A stretch of DNA of 64,000 bases from Bifidobacterium sp. ESL0728 (GTDB lineage Bacteria; Actinomycetota; Actinomycetes; Actinomycetales; Bifidobacteriaceae): contig NZ_CP113925.1 of NCBI RefSeq assembly GCF_029392015.1, positions 1,984,001 to 2,048,000 of the forward strand, written 5' to 3'. Position numbers and translations under genes: made by a program. The notes beneath the pieces were generated by a model, which saw only the letters and a list, made by a program, of their open reading frames with translations, was not told where the DNA came from and searched no databases. This document shows, in pieces, positions 26,210 through 35,355 of the stretch (positions within the stretch are counted from its first letter, which is position 1; each line of letters opens with the position of its first letter).

Positions 26210-27283
26210 CTACGGCCGCGTGGTCTGTCGCACGATGATCTTCGACTTGACCTTGAGCAATTCCGGAGTCGTAATCGTCCCGTGGATTCTGCCGATAATG
26301 CGCTCCACGGCCGTAGGAGCCGTCCAATCCAGGCGCGAATCCATAGTGGTCAGCGGAGTCTGCAGGTACCCGGACTCCTCGATATTGTCGAAACCGATCA
26401 CCTGCACTTGGCCAGGAACTCTGATGCCGCTCGTCGCAAGCACTGAAAGCGCGCCGATGGCAAGCTGGTCGTTGAGGGCGATCAGACCATCGAACGGGAC
26501 ACCGCCGTCAACCAGCCGCTGCGTCGCACGGGCTCCCTCGCCTATGGTCCAATTCTGGGCAGTAATACCGATAAGCGCGGGATCTAGTTGCTTATGATAC
26601 CGCCTGCATCCTTCAATAACGCCTTTCATGCGCAACTGGTCATTGCCTTCCGTGGCATTCAACAGTGCATGCTTATCAAACGGTTTGCGAGCCCCGACCA
26701 CCGCAAGCCTCGAACTGCCATGTTTGATCAGATATTCGGTCGCTTTCGCTGCAGCCTCCACATCATCGGGGGTCACATGGTCCGCACGCCCCCAAGTGGT
26801 TCGCGAGCCCACAACCACAAGAGGATAATCGACATCGAAATCCTCAGGCGAAATGTCCTCCAGCTCGCTCATCGAGAGAATAATGCCATCCGATACCGTC
26901 GGGTTGAACGATTGCAATATATCGCGTGCGCCTTTCGCCGATCCCTCCGCGTAGGTGGTGACATAGACCGAGTAATCGTGCTTGCGGGCCTCGTCGATCA
27001 CCCGGTTCGCCAATTCGGCAAGATAGGGCGGGGTCAGCGAAGGGACGGCAAGTGTGATGAACCCGGTGAGCCCGCGGTTCAGGTTGCGGGCGGCCACATT
27101 GACCCGATAGCCAAGGTCGGCGATGACGGATTTGACGCGTTGACGGGTGGCATCGGTCATCCGGCCGGTTCCGTTGATGACATTGGATGCCGTTTTGAGC
27201 GACACTCCGGCGGCTTGGGCGACATTCCTCAGCGTGACATGCCTGTGATCGGCGTTGACGTCATGGAGCGTATCATCTATCAT
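26210..27283 (-). CDS. LacI-family transcriptional regulator
   Basis: A 357-aa repressor. N-terminal HTH at about 15-65: VTLRNVAQAAGVSLKTASNVIN and hinge VNVAARNLNRG (no long insertion). The C-terminal periplasmic-binding-like domain (70-350) has FDGLIALNDQLAIGAL and VIGFDNIEESGYL, typical for sugar-sensing members. GGAGG lies six bases before the ATG. It is the last gene of the GH42/transporter region, 35 bases after the GH42 stop, and so probably represses that operon when its galactoside or arabinoside inducer is absent. A candidate operator is the dyad at 33285-33325. Which sugar binds is not known. Confidence 0.9.
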   Translation of the reverse strand: MIDDTLHDVNADHRHVTLRNVAQAAGVSLKTASNVINGTGRMTDATRQRVKSVIADLGYRVNVAARNLNRGLTGFITLAVPSLTPPYLAELANRVIDEARKHDYSVYVTTYAEGSAKGARDILQSFNPTVSDGIILSMSELEDISPEDFDVDYPLVVVGSRTTWGRADHVTPDDVEAAAKATEYLIKHGSSRLAVVGARKPFDKHALLNATEGNDQLRMKGVIEGCRRYHKQLDPALIGITAQNWTIGEGARATQRLVDGGVPFDGLIALNDQLAIGALSVLATSGIRVPGQVQVIGFDNIEESGYLQTPLTTMDSRLDWTAPTAVERIIGRIHGTITTPELLKVKSKIIVRQTTRP

Positions 27284-27318
27284 GTTCAGCCTCCTTTGCC
27301 TTGATTTTCAATACAGCA

Positions 27319-29541
27319 TCAATACGTTTGTCTGGTTATCAATATTCCATTGCGCTCGAGAATACACGTGACGTCATCGACCTTACACCCAGCGTTTGCA
27401 ACCTGGTTGTCCGTTGGCAAATTGCCTTCAGCATCTTCAATATGCCCGCGATTGAGGAACAGGATTTCCCCCTCGACATGTTCGACGCTAACTGTATTAC
27501 GATTCCGCGTGAAGTAAAAATCGAAAGCCTGTTTGCCGTTCTGCCGGCGGATATGAACCAAATCGGGGTTGGAGGTCCGGGCGCCCCCGACAGCCTCCGC
27601 AACTCTACGAGAATCCCTTTGCGGTGCAACCGAATCCAGGCATCGCCTCAACAGAGGCACCAGCGCTTCGCGATCCAAATCGCAACCGACATAATAGGCC
27701 CTACCCTTGCCGTACGCATTACAAGCGATCGCCGGTGTGCCTTCAAGCTCCCAGTCACGGGCTTCGTCCCCTTCGTAACTGGCAAGTACCGTGGCGGAAT
27801 CGGCGACCGAGCCCACAACAGTCTGCCAAAGTCTTGAGACGGCACCGTTCGAAAGTCGCACTGAATCCGGCTCGCCGTCAAGCGCCCCAAGGATGTTGAA
27901 TTCTTCCCCAGACACCCCCAAGACCTTGCGCAGCAGCCCGTTGCCGGCCCCCGGATAGCCGCCGAGACCTACGTGGAAATGTTCGTCGACAAGGCCGGTT
28001 GCATAATCGGCGATCACCGTTCCGCCAAGCGAGACAAACCGTTCGATACGTTGTGTTTGTTCGTCGGAAAGCGACAAAACAGTCGGCAGAACAATGGTGG
28101 AGTATCCGCTGAAATCGGCACGCAGCGACACGACATCGGCGCGATGCCCGGCATCCAGAAAAGCGCTGTACCAAGCGGCGACATCATCAAGATGGCTGAG
28201 CTTCCTGGTCGGCAATGTTTCGCATTCGGTGGCCCATTCGGATGGCGCATCGAAAAGAATCGCCGTATCCGATTGTTCGAGCTCGCTGCCCTGAAGGCCG
28301 GCCTTCGACAGGGTTTCCAAGACCCGGCCCAGCTCGCACACTTCACGGAAAACCTTGGTGTGCTCACCGGCGTGCGGAACCATCGCGGAGTGGAACGCCT
28401 CGGAACCGACTTCGGACGCTCTCCACTGGAAGAAGTTGACGGCATCCGCGCCCATGGCCACATGTGCCAGGGCGTCACGCACCAATTCGCCGCCTCGTTT
28501 ACGGGCATTGACCGGTTTCCATTGAACCGCCGAGGTCGAATGCTCCATCAGATACCACGGCTTTCGCAGTGAGATGGAATCCACGAACGCGTCGCCGCAC
28601 AACAGATTATCCAGATGCCCACTGCCGGCTTCAAAGTATTGGTCATTGGAGACGAAGTCGACCTCGCCGCCCCAATCGGCATAATCCATCACGCATTGGT
28701 CGGCAGCCACCATGAAGTTCGTGGTCAACGGCTTGTCGGGGCAGATTTCAGCGATGGCATCGCGTTCCGCCTTGTAGAAATCCTTCAGGGCATCGGAACA
28801 GAAACGCTCGAAATCCAACTGGAGACTTGGATTGATCATCGCGTCGTCACCAGGATGCATCGGCAACTCGATCTCGTCGAACGAACGCACCTGCTGGGAC
28901 CAGAATGACGTGCCCCAGGCGTCGTTGACGGCGTCGATGGTGCCGTAGCGCGCCTTGCACCATTTGCGGAAGGCACGTAGGGAATCCGGCGAATAATCAT
29001 GGCGATTGTTCCAGCCGTATTCGTTGCCGACATGCCAGGAGACCACATAAGGGTTGTCCTTATAATGTTCCGCCATTTTACGGCACATCGAAAGCGCATA
29101 CTCACGGAAAACCGGGCTCGACGGACTCCACGACTGCCTCGAACCGGGGTGGACGATCGTGCCGTCGGATTCCACCGGAAGCACCTCCGGATGCGCCTCA
29201 TAAAGCCACATCGGAGCGGTCGCCGTGGCGGAGGCCATGTCCACCGCGATTCCGGCCTTGCCGAGCTTGCCGACGATGCGGTCGAGCCAATCAAAATCCC
29301 AAGTCTTCATTTTCGGCTGGATACGACCCCAGCTAAAAATGCCCAAAGCCACAACATTGACCCGGGCCTTCTTCATAAGGCGGATGTCGTCATCCCAAAT
29401 CTCTTCCGGCCATTGGTCGGGATTGTAGTCGCCGCCGTAAGCGATCCCACGTCTGTCAGGCGTCAACAGGTTCGGCCATCGAAATGCACGACGCGGGCTC
29501 TGGCCATTACAGCCAAATGTTGGCGTTTTAGAGACAGACAT
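27319..29541 (-). CDS. GH42 beta-galactosidase
   Basis: A 740-aa glycoside hydrolase family 42 enzyme that removes terminal galactose (or arabinopyranose) from oligosaccharides in the cytoplasm. Family marks: GGDYNPDQWPEEIWDDD near residue 36, the acid/base Glu174 in VGNEYGW, the nucleophile Glu333 in LMEHSTSAV, and the galactose-pocket WRASEVGSEAFHSAM. After about 400 follow the trimerisation domain and the small C-terminal domain. Full length, no signal peptide. AAGGAT precedes the start. It lies between an ABC sugar importer and a LacI regulator, so it probably degrades the imported galactoside, for example galacto-oligosaccharides from galactan or arabinogalactan (the arabinose operon is adjacent). 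Confidence 0.93.
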   Translation of the reverse strand: MSVSKTPTFGCNGQSPRRAFRWPNLLTPDRRGIAYGGDYNPDQWPEEIWDDDIRLMKKARVNVVALGIFSWGRIQPKMKTWDFDWLDRIVGKLGKAGIAVDMASATATAPMWLYEAHPEVLPVESDGTIVHPGSRQSWSPSSPVFREYALSMCRKMAEHYKDNPYVVSWHVGNEYGWNNRHDYSPDSLRAFRKWCKARYGTIDAVNDAWGTSFWSQQVRSFDEIELPMHPGDDAMINPSLQLDFERFCSDALKDFYKAERDAIAEICPDKPLTTNFMVAADQCVMDYADWGGEVDFVSNDQYFEAGSGHLDNLLCGDAFVDSISLRKPWYLMEHSTSAVQWKPVNARKRGGELVRDALAHVAMGADAVNFFQWRASEVGSEAFHSAMVPHAGEHTKVFREVCELGRVLETLSKAGLQGSELEQSDTAILFDAPSEWATECETLPTRKLSHLDDVAAWYSAFLDAGHRADVVSLRADFSGYSTIVLPTVLSLSDEQTQRIERFVSLGGTVIADYATGLVDEHFHVGLGGYPGAGNGLLRKVLGVSGEEFNILGALDGEPDSVRLSNGAVSRLWQTVVGSVADSATVLASYEGDEARDWELEGTPAIACNAYGKGRAYYVGCDLDREALVPLLRRCLDSVAPQRDSRRVAEAVGGARTSNPDLVHIRRQNGKQAFDFYFTRNRNTVSVEHVEGEILFLNRGHIEDAEGNLPTDNQVANAGCKVDDVTCILERNGILITRQTY

Positions 29542-29599
29542 GTTGGATTAATCCTTATTGATAACTAAAACAGATAAAACTATAGCGGATTGTGACAAT

Positions 29600-29717
29600 A
29601 AATACTTCCAGCGCCATTTGCCCGGTATGCCTCGTATCTTCGACTAGACGATTTCAAGAAACCATCTAGTCGAAGCGACCAGAGCTAAAATCTGACGAAC
29701 GAACGCTGGAAGTATTT
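29600..29717 (-). terminator. Nested inverted repeat at the end of the transporter genes
   Basis: Outer arms AAATACTTCCAGCG (29600-29613) and its complement at 29704-29717 enclose an inner stem CTTCGACTAGA (29638-29648) with TCTAGTCGAAG (29665-29675). It lies between the permease stop (29740) and the GH42 start. The inner hairpin on the minus strand lacks a strong T tract, so it may be an attenuator or RNA processing site. Confidence 0.65.
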
Positions 29718-29739
29718 TTCCAAACCCATTGGTCGTTGT

Positions 29740-30762
29740 TTATTCTTTGACGGCGCCTGCGGCGAGGCCGGACTGCCAGTACTTCTGCAGGAGCAGGAAC
29801 GCGATCACCAGGGGGATGATGGTGACGAGGCTGCCGGTGATCACGAGGTTCTGGATGGCCTGCCCGCCCGCGGTCGAGGCCTGGTCCTTCCACTGGTTCA
29901 GGCCGATCGTGAGCGGGTACCAGTCCGCGTCCTTGAGCATGATCAGGGGCAGGAAGTAGTTGTTCCACGTCGCCACGATCGTGAACAGGGCCGTGGTGAC
30001 GATGCCCGGGGCGAGCAATGGGAGGGCGATGGTGAAGAAGGTGCGGAACTCGCCCGCCCCGTCCACGTGCGCCGCCTCCAGCAGCTCGGTCGGGACGGCC
30101 TGCTCGCTGAAGATCCACATCAGGTACAAACCGAACGGGCTGATCAGGCTCGGCAGGATCATCGCCCACGGCGTGTTCGTCAGGCCCAGTTTCGCGAACA
30201 GGAGGAACTGGGGGACGGCCAGGGCGATGCCCGGCACGCTGATCGCGCCGATCACCACCGCGAACACCGCCTTCCTTCCCGGGAAGCGGAACTTGGCCAG
30301 CGCGTAGCCGCCCATGATCGCCAGCAGCGTCGCCCCGCCCGCGCCCACGACCACGTAGAGCAGCGTGTTCAAAAACCACCGGCCGAAGATCCCGTCCTGG
30401 TAGGAAAACACCTCCGTGAGGTTGTCCCACAGGGCGAACGTGCGGCCGAAGCCGAGACCGAACGTCGAGGTGAAGTCCGCCTGCGTCTTCGTGGCGTTGA
30501 CCAAAAGGTAGACGAACGGGAACAGGCAGTACGCCGCGAACACCGCCACCACCAGGGTCAAAGGCCAGCTGCGGCGCGGGTTCTCCGGGTTGCCGAACCC
30601 GCTGCGCGCGCTCCGCCTCCGCTCCGCCGCCTCATCCTTCGCCACCCGGCGCCGGCGCGCCTTCTCCGCCCTCCGGGCCGCCCTCTCCCGCGCCTTCAGC
30701 CCGGACGCGGAGAGACGGTCGGGTCCGGACGTTGTCCTGGCTTGCATGCTCGTCCCGCTCAT
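29740..30762 (-). CDS. Sugar ABC transporter permease, MalG-like
   Basis: A 340-aa inner-membrane permease of the CUT1 class. The N-terminal 60 residues are a long Arg/Ala/Lys-rich cytoplasmic tail, followed by six predicted helices. The EAA loop, which contacts the ATPase, reads ELLEAAHVDGAGEFRTFFTIALPLLAPG. The start at 30762 overlaps the upstream permease stop by ATGA, with GGAG nearby; longer frames are shadows. The gene is very GC-rich (41 of 60 in a counted block at 30061, against 27 of 60 in GH42), unlike its partners. No ATP-binding subunit is present; a shared MsmK-type ATPase elsewhere is the usual bifidobacterial solution. Confidence 0.92.
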   Translation of the reverse strand: MSGTSMQARTTSGPDRLSASGLKARERAARRAEKARRRRVAKDEAAERRRSARSGFGNPENPRRSWPLTLVVAVFAAYCLFPFVYLLVNATKTQADFTSTFGLGFGRTFALWDNLTEVFSYQDGIFGRWFLNTLLYVVVGAGGATLLAIMGGYALAKFRFPGRKAVFAVVIGAISVPGIALAVPQFLLFAKLGLTNTPWAMILPSLISPFGLYLMWIFSEQAVPTELLEAAHVDGAGEFRTFFTIALPLLAPGIVTTALFTIVATWNNYFLPLIMLKDADWYPLTIGLNQWKDQASTAGGQAIQNLVITGSLVTIIPLVIAFLLLQKYWQSGLAAGAVKE

Positions 30763-31757
30763 TTCATCTGCTCCTTCATGCTGTTGAGCTGCACCGCGTA
30801 CGCCACCGCCATGGTGATCACGGCCATCACGATCGCCAAAGCGGCCGCATAGTTCGACTGGCCGCCCGTGAAGCTCAGGTTGTACGCGTACATGTTGGGC
30901 GTGTAGTACGTCGTGATCGCGTTGCCCGGCACCATGTTCTGCATGATGCTCGGCTCGTTGAACAGCTGGAAGCTGCCGATGATGCTGAAGATCACCGTGA
31001 TCGCCAGCGACCCCTTCAATTCGGGCATCTTGATCCTCCGCACGATCTGCCACTCGCTCGCGCCGTCGATCGCCGCCGCCTCATACAGGGAATGCGGGAT
31101 CGTGGACAGCGACGAATAGAAGATCAGCATGTTGTAGCCCGTGAACTCCCAGGTGACGATGTTGCCGATCGACGCGAGCAGCACCCCCGGCTGCAGCACG
31201 TCCAGATGCACGCCCATCCACGAGTTCAGCGAACCCACCAGACCGTACTTCGCCCCGTACATGAACCCCCAGATCAGGGTGGAGACCACCGCCGGCACCG
31301 CGTACGGCAGGAACGTCGAGATACGGAAGAACCGCGTGCCATGAAGCCTCATCGAATCCAACGCCAAAGCCAGCAACGCCGACAGGGCCAGCATGATGGG
31401 TACCTGCACCAGCGTGAACAGCGTCACCCGCCACACCGAACCCCAGAACTGCCCGTCACGGAACAGCCGCACGTAATTCTGGAAACCCACGAACACCGTG
31501 CCCCCCACCATCCGCGTCTGGAAGAACGACAGATACACCGCATACACGACCGGCACGATGAACACAAACAAAAACACCAGAACAAACGGCCACAAAAACT
31601 TCCAACCACGCCAATCCACACGATGACGATTCACCGACACGGCAGGTGCATCGGAAGTCGAAGCCCTCAAAGCTCCGGGAACACCCAAGGTGGCATCAGC
31701 GCAAGAGCCGCCGGCGCCGTCCTTAACTATTTTCGTTGACAAAATACCCTCTTTCAT
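30759..31757 (-). CDS. Sugar ABC transporter permease, MalF-like
   Basis: A 332-aa CUT1 permease with six predicted helices after a hydrophilic N-terminus of about 50 residues. The EAA loop is SLYEAAAIDGASEWQIVRRIKMPELKG. It forms a heterodimer with the next gene, which it overlaps by 4 bases, and receives ligand from the binding protein encoded 68 bases upstream. Base composition rises sharply after the first ~200 coding bases, which are less GC-rich. The likely ligand is a galactose-containing oligosaccharide because of the GH42 gene downstream. Confidence 0.92.
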   Translation of the reverse strand: MKEGILSTKIVKDGAGGSCADATLGVPGALRASTSDAPAVSVNRHRVDWRGWKFLWPFVLVFLFVFIVPVVYAVYLSFFQTRMVGGTVFVGFQNYVRLFRDGQFWGSVWRVTLFTLVQVPIMLALSALLALALDSMRLHGTRFFRISTFLPYAVPAVVSTLIWGFMYGAKYGLVGSLNSWMGVHLDVLQPGVLLASIGNIVTWEFTGYNMLIFYSSLSTIPHSLYEAAAIDGASEWQIVRRIKMPELKGSLAITVIFSIIGSFQLFNEPSIMQNMVPGNAITTYYTPNMYAYNLSFTGGQSNYAAALAIVMAVITMAVAYAVQLNSMKEQMK

Positions 31758-31825
31758 AATAGCGGAGAAGAACGCCGGCCAAGCCGCGATCTTCTCCGCT
31801 CATTCATTTATGCCGCTGTGCGCAT

Positions 31826-33172
31826 TTACTTGACGGTTACGCTGTAACCTTCCTGCTTGCCATGGTCGGCGAGCTTTTGGGCATAATTCTCCATAGCCTT
31901 CTCAAGAGGGATGTTCTTGCTGTAAGCCTTGGAAATCTCATCGCCGTAAGCGGTCTGAGCGAATGGGTTGTACGGAAGATACTGGAACTTCTCAACCGGA
32001 CGCTGTGCGCCTTCGGCCAGGATCTTGTTGACGTTCTGACCGCCGAAGTAGTCGTTGACCTTCTTATTGGCCGCCGTGGTCGGGTCGGTGAAGGAGCTGG
32101 AATTCAAAATCTTCTTCAGACTGCTGAACGTGCCGCTGTCGGCCATCTGCTGGGCGCCCGCGTCATGGGTCATGTACTTGACGAACTTGTAGGCTGCGGC
32201 CTGCGACTTGCCGGCCTTCGGCACAGCAAGAGCGGAACCGCCATCTTCGGCGGAAACCTGCTTGCCGGCTTCCCACTGAGGCAGCGAGCCGACGCGCCAA
32301 TTACCCTTCTGGTCGGGAGCGCCGCTGATGAGGTTGACCGGCATCCAGGCGCCGATCGTCAGCGAGGCAAGGGTGCCGTCGTTGAGCTCACGGTTCCATT
32401 CGTCCGACCAGTTCGCGGTCTTGGTATCGATGAGGTCTTCGTCAATCAGCTTCTGACGGAAATCAATGTACCTCTTCATGCCCGGGTCCTTGGTCATATC
32501 GATGGTGATCTTCTCACCGTCGACCTTCCAAGGCTTTGCACCGGCCTGCCAGGCCTGTGCGGTGAAGGGTTGATAATCGCCTGACGCACCCGAGCTGTTG
32601 GTGATGTAGGAGCCGGCGGCCTTGATCTTCTTGGCTGCTGCATAGTAATCGTCCCAAGTCTTGATCGACTCGCCATCGACTCCGGCCTTGTCGAAGACGG
32701 CCTTGTTGTAGAAGAACATTTCCGGGCCTGCATCGATGGGCAGCGCATAGGGCTTGGCACTATATTGCAACTTGTTCCAAGGGCCGGCGGTGAAGTCGTT
32801 GGCCAGCTTGTCCGCGCCGAACTGGCTTAGATCCGCGAGATCGCCGGTAACCGCAAACTGGGTGACCGTCGGATCCTCAAGCATCACCACATCCGGGATA
32901 CCCTTCTTGGCCGCGACCGCGTTGGTCAGTGCGGTCGAAGTCTTTTCCGCGGTGCCGGTGTTGTTGAACTTCACCGTCACTCCGGGGTTATCCTTCTCGA
33001 AGTTCGCGATGATCTTCTTCATCGAGTTACCGGTGTCCCAGCCCCAGAAGACCAGATCCGCCTTGGAATCCGAGCCTTTGCTGCCGCCTGAATTTGACGA
33101 GCCGCAGCCTGCCAGACCGATCATCGTCGCTGCAGCAGCTACAACCGCAACAACTCTTTTTACATTACTCAT
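31826..33172 (-). CDS. Sugar ABC transporter solute-binding lipoprotein (SBP family 1)
   Basis: A 448-aa binding lipoprotein that captures oligosaccharides outside the cell for the two permeases downstream. The signal peptide ends at lipobox GLAGC, so Cys23 is lipidated; a Gly/Ser/Lys tether follows. Family blocks include DVVMLEDPTVTQFA, YALPIDAGPEMFFYNKAVF and GSALAVPKAGKSQAAAYKFVKYM. AAGGAG five bases before the ATG. The GC level (29 of 60 in a counted block) is much lower than in its permeases, so the operon may be mosaic. A strong dyad upstream (33285-33325) is likely its operator. Confidence 0.92.
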   Translation of the reverse strand: MSNVKRVVAVVAAAATMIGLAGCGSSNSGGSKGSDSKADLVFWGWDTGNSMKKIIANFEKDNPGVTVKFNNTGTAEKTSTALTNAVAAKKGIPDVVMLEDPTVTQFAVTGDLADLSQFGADKLANDFTAGPWNKLQYSAKPYALPIDAGPEMFFYNKAVFDKAGVDGESIKTWDDYYAAAKKIKAAGSYITNSSGASGDYQPFTAQAWQAGAKPWKVDGEKITIDMTKDPGMKRYIDFRQKLIDEDLIDTKTANWSDEWNRELNDGTLASLTIGAWMPVNLISGAPDQKGNWRVGSLPQWEAGKQVSAEDGGSALAVPKAGKSQAAAYKFVKYMTHDAGAQQMADSGTFSSLKKILNSSSFTDPTTAANKKVNDYFGGQNVNKILAEGAQRPVEKFQYLPYNPFAQTAYGDEISKAYSKNIPLEKAMENYAQKLADHGKQEGYSVTVK

Positions 33173-33284
33173 ATTGGCTCCTTTGTCTTGTTTCTCTAGG
33201 CACTACGTCTGCACGCTCTGTTCGAGTCATCAACCGATAAGATCACCCAAACACGGCTTTTCTTTTGATACTCAATTGCTTGGT

Positions 33285-33325
33285 ACAACTGTGTATCATT
33301 TACGCTTCTTATGATACACAGTTGT
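33285..33325. promoter_or_regulatory. Perfect 15-bp inverted repeat upstream of the sugar-binding protein
   Basis: ACAACTGTGTATCAT (33285-33299) and ATGATACACAGTTGT (33311-33325) are exact complements with an 11-bp spacer. About 110 bp before the start, this fits an operator for the LacI regulator at 26210. The rest of this 379-bp gap, down to the araA stop, shows no gene. Confidence 0.7.
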
Positions 33326-33551
33326 TTCTATTTGTCAATTTGAAACAGTAAGTCTAGTTATTGGACCTTATAGTCCGGTTTAACCATATCCGCAGCCAGC
33401 GCAGACAACGCCCTCTTCATCATTGGATCAGGGCATTGCCGACAACGAATCGGGCACCTTATGGAAATTCCACAAAGTGCCCAACTCATTTATTCCAATC
33501 GCGCGCGACCGATCAATCACCTTATATCGGCATCCCGCGAACAGATGATTT

Positions 33552-35072
33552 TCAGCAGCGGTTGTCGAGACGATGATACATTTCGGAGATCTCGAGGTCA
33601 CGCTCGAATTCGCGTGGCGTCGTGTTCTCGTCGATGGTGGCCAGCTCGACGCCGGCGATGCGGGCGAAGTCCTCCCAGCCCTCGCGGCCGAAGGAAGTGG
33701 TCATGCAGGTATGGTGCGAGCCGCCGGCACGCAGCCAGCACTCGGCCGCGATCTTGAGGCTCGGGCGCGGCTTCCACAGGGCGCGGGCGCACGGCAGCGC
33801 CTTCAAGGAGCCTTCCGGCTCGACCACGTCGACCACGTCCATCAGCAGGCGGAAGCGTTCGCGCATATCGGCCATGGAGATGACCGTTGCAGCCTTGTGC
33901 GGGGCGACGGTGAAGACCAGACGCACCGGGTCGGACTTGCCTCCGATGCTCAGCGGATGGATCTCGAGCTTCGGCTTGGCGATGGTGCCCACGGACGGCG
34001 AGACCTCGAGCATGTGCGAGCCCATGTCCATCTCGTGGCCCGGCACGAAGTTGTAGGAGTAGTCCTCCATGAGGCTTGAGCCACCCTCAAGGCCGTAGCC
34101 CATCACACTGGCGATGCGCACGAGTACCGAGGTCTTCCAGTCGCCTTCGGCGGAGAAGCCGTAGCCGTATTCGCTGGGGAGCCTCTGGGCGCCGACGCCC
34201 GGCAGCTGCGGCAGAGTGCCGAGGTCCTCGAAGTTGTCGACCGCGGCAGTGGCGCCGTTGTCCTTCATCATGTTGACCATCGCGGCCTCTTCCTTGGCGG
34301 CGATGAACAGCTCTTCGTAGCGGGAATTCAACAGCTCGGGGGCCACGTCATACTTGGCCTTGTAGTCCTCGATGATGCCCTTGACCTGATCGTCCTTGAC
34401 CTTCTCGTAATAGCCGACCAGCTCGTTGACGGCCCAGGTGTTGACCTGCGTGCCGAAGACGCGCTCGGCCTCGGTCTTGTCGCCTTCGGTGACGGCGACG
34501 TTGCGCATGTTGTCGCCCCAGCGCATCACGCGCATGTTGCGCGACTCGTTCCAGCCTGCGCAGGCGCGAACCCAGGTGGCAATCTTCTCGGCGACTTCGG
34601 GATCGGTGTAATGGCCGACGACGATTTTGCGCGGGATGCCGAGACGGGTGACGATGTAACCGAACTCGCGGTCGCCGTGGGCGGACTGGTTCAGGTTCAT
34701 GAAGTCCATGTCGATGGTGTCCCAAGGAATTTCCTTATGGAACTGGGTGTTGAGCTGCAGCAGCGGCTTGGTGAGCACCTCAAGGCCGCGGATCCACATC
34801 TTGGCCGGCGAGAACGTATGCATCCATGCAATAACGCCGATGCAGCCGGGGTCGGCGCTGGCCTCGGTCATGAATTGCTTCACGCCGTCGGAGGACTTCA
34901 GCGTCGGCTTCAGCACGAGCTTCACCGGAATCTTGCCGGTTGCGTTCAACGCGTCGACGATCTTAGTGGACTGCTCGGCAACCTGACGCAGCGCCTCCTC
35001 GCCGTAGAGGTCCTGCGAGCCGACGCCGAACCATACGGTCTTGCCTTCAAATGGATTTTCGAATGTCATCAT
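33552..35072 (-). CDS. araA: L-arabinose isomerase
   Basis: Converts L-arabinose to L-ribulose, first step of arabinose use; a metal-dependent cytoplasmic enzyme of 506 aa (E. coli AraA about 500). Matches throughout: VWFGVGSQDLYGEE at the start, GVIAWMHTFSPAKMWIRGL near 85, QLNTQFHKEIPW, the metal and active-site blocks FSAEGDWKT, SLMEDYSYNF and EIHPLSIGGK, and the C-terminal AGGSHHTCMTTS. AGGAAG is just before two adjacent ATGs (35072 or 35069). It follows the araB-like kinase by about 280 bp of repeats, where araD would be expected. No clear terminator after it. Confidence 0.97.
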   Translation of the reverse strand: MMTFENPFEGKTVWFGVGSQDLYGEEALRQVAEQSTKIVDALNATGKIPVKLVLKPTLKSSDGVKQFMTEASADPGCIGVIAWMHTFSPAKMWIRGLEVLTKPLLQLNTQFHKEIPWDTIDMDFMNLNQSAHGDREFGYIVTRLGIPRKIVVGHYTDPEVAEKIATWVRACAGWNESRNMRVMRWGDNMRNVAVTEGDKTEAERVFGTQVNTWAVNELVGYYEKVKDDQVKGIIEDYKAKYDVAPELLNSRYEELFIAAKEEAAMVNMMKDNGATAAVDNFEDLGTLPQLPGVGAQRLPSEYGYGFSAEGDWKTSVLVRIASVMGYGLEGGSSLMEDYSYNFVPGHEMDMGSHMLEVSPSVGTIAKPKLEIHPLSIGGKSDPVRLVFTVAPHKAATVISMADMRERFRLLMDVVDVVEPEGSLKALPCARALWKPRPSLKIAAECWLRAGGSHHTCMTTSFGREGWEDFARIAGVELATIDENTTPREFERDLEISEMYHRLDNRC

Positions 35073-35129
35073 TACTTCCTTTTGTTGTAGTTGCTATATT
35101 CACTTATTACAGATACCCGTGCGCTATTT

Positions 35130-35330
35130 CATACACCTACATGCTGGTGAACAGCATTTTGGTCATACTTATATGCCGTCTTCCAGCATCGCCAACTTCT
35201 GGTACTGGAAGACAGCACCTCGACCGGTCTCATGTGCCGTTTACCTGCATTGCCAGCCTTCTTATGCCGGTAAACAACATCTGGCGGAGACTGACGCGCG
35301 GTTTTCCAGCGGCGCTTTCAGCCGCTATAC
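35130..35330. repeat. ~61-bp tandem repeats with hairpins between araA and the araB-like gene
   Basis: TGCCG blocks at 35174 and 35235 begin copies 61 bp apart, with a partial copy near 35297 and a degenerate one before. Hairpins: GTCTTCCAG (35178-35186) with CTGGAAGAC (35205-35213), and GTTTACC (35239-35245) with GGTAAAC (35269-35275). Arm sequences differ but pairing is kept. Same family as 21.7 and 39.3 kb. No gene in this 283-bp gap. Confidence 0.8.
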
Positions 35331-35355
35331 ACATCAGCCGTATCACCATGAGGAT

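Noticed and set aside
29666..30430. Long minus-strand frame in the GC-rich permease region (similar ones at 30067-30852 and 30732-31739)
   Set aside because: High GC at third positions opens alternative frames; these have Arg/His/Pro-rich products with no ribosome sites and overlap well-matched permeases.
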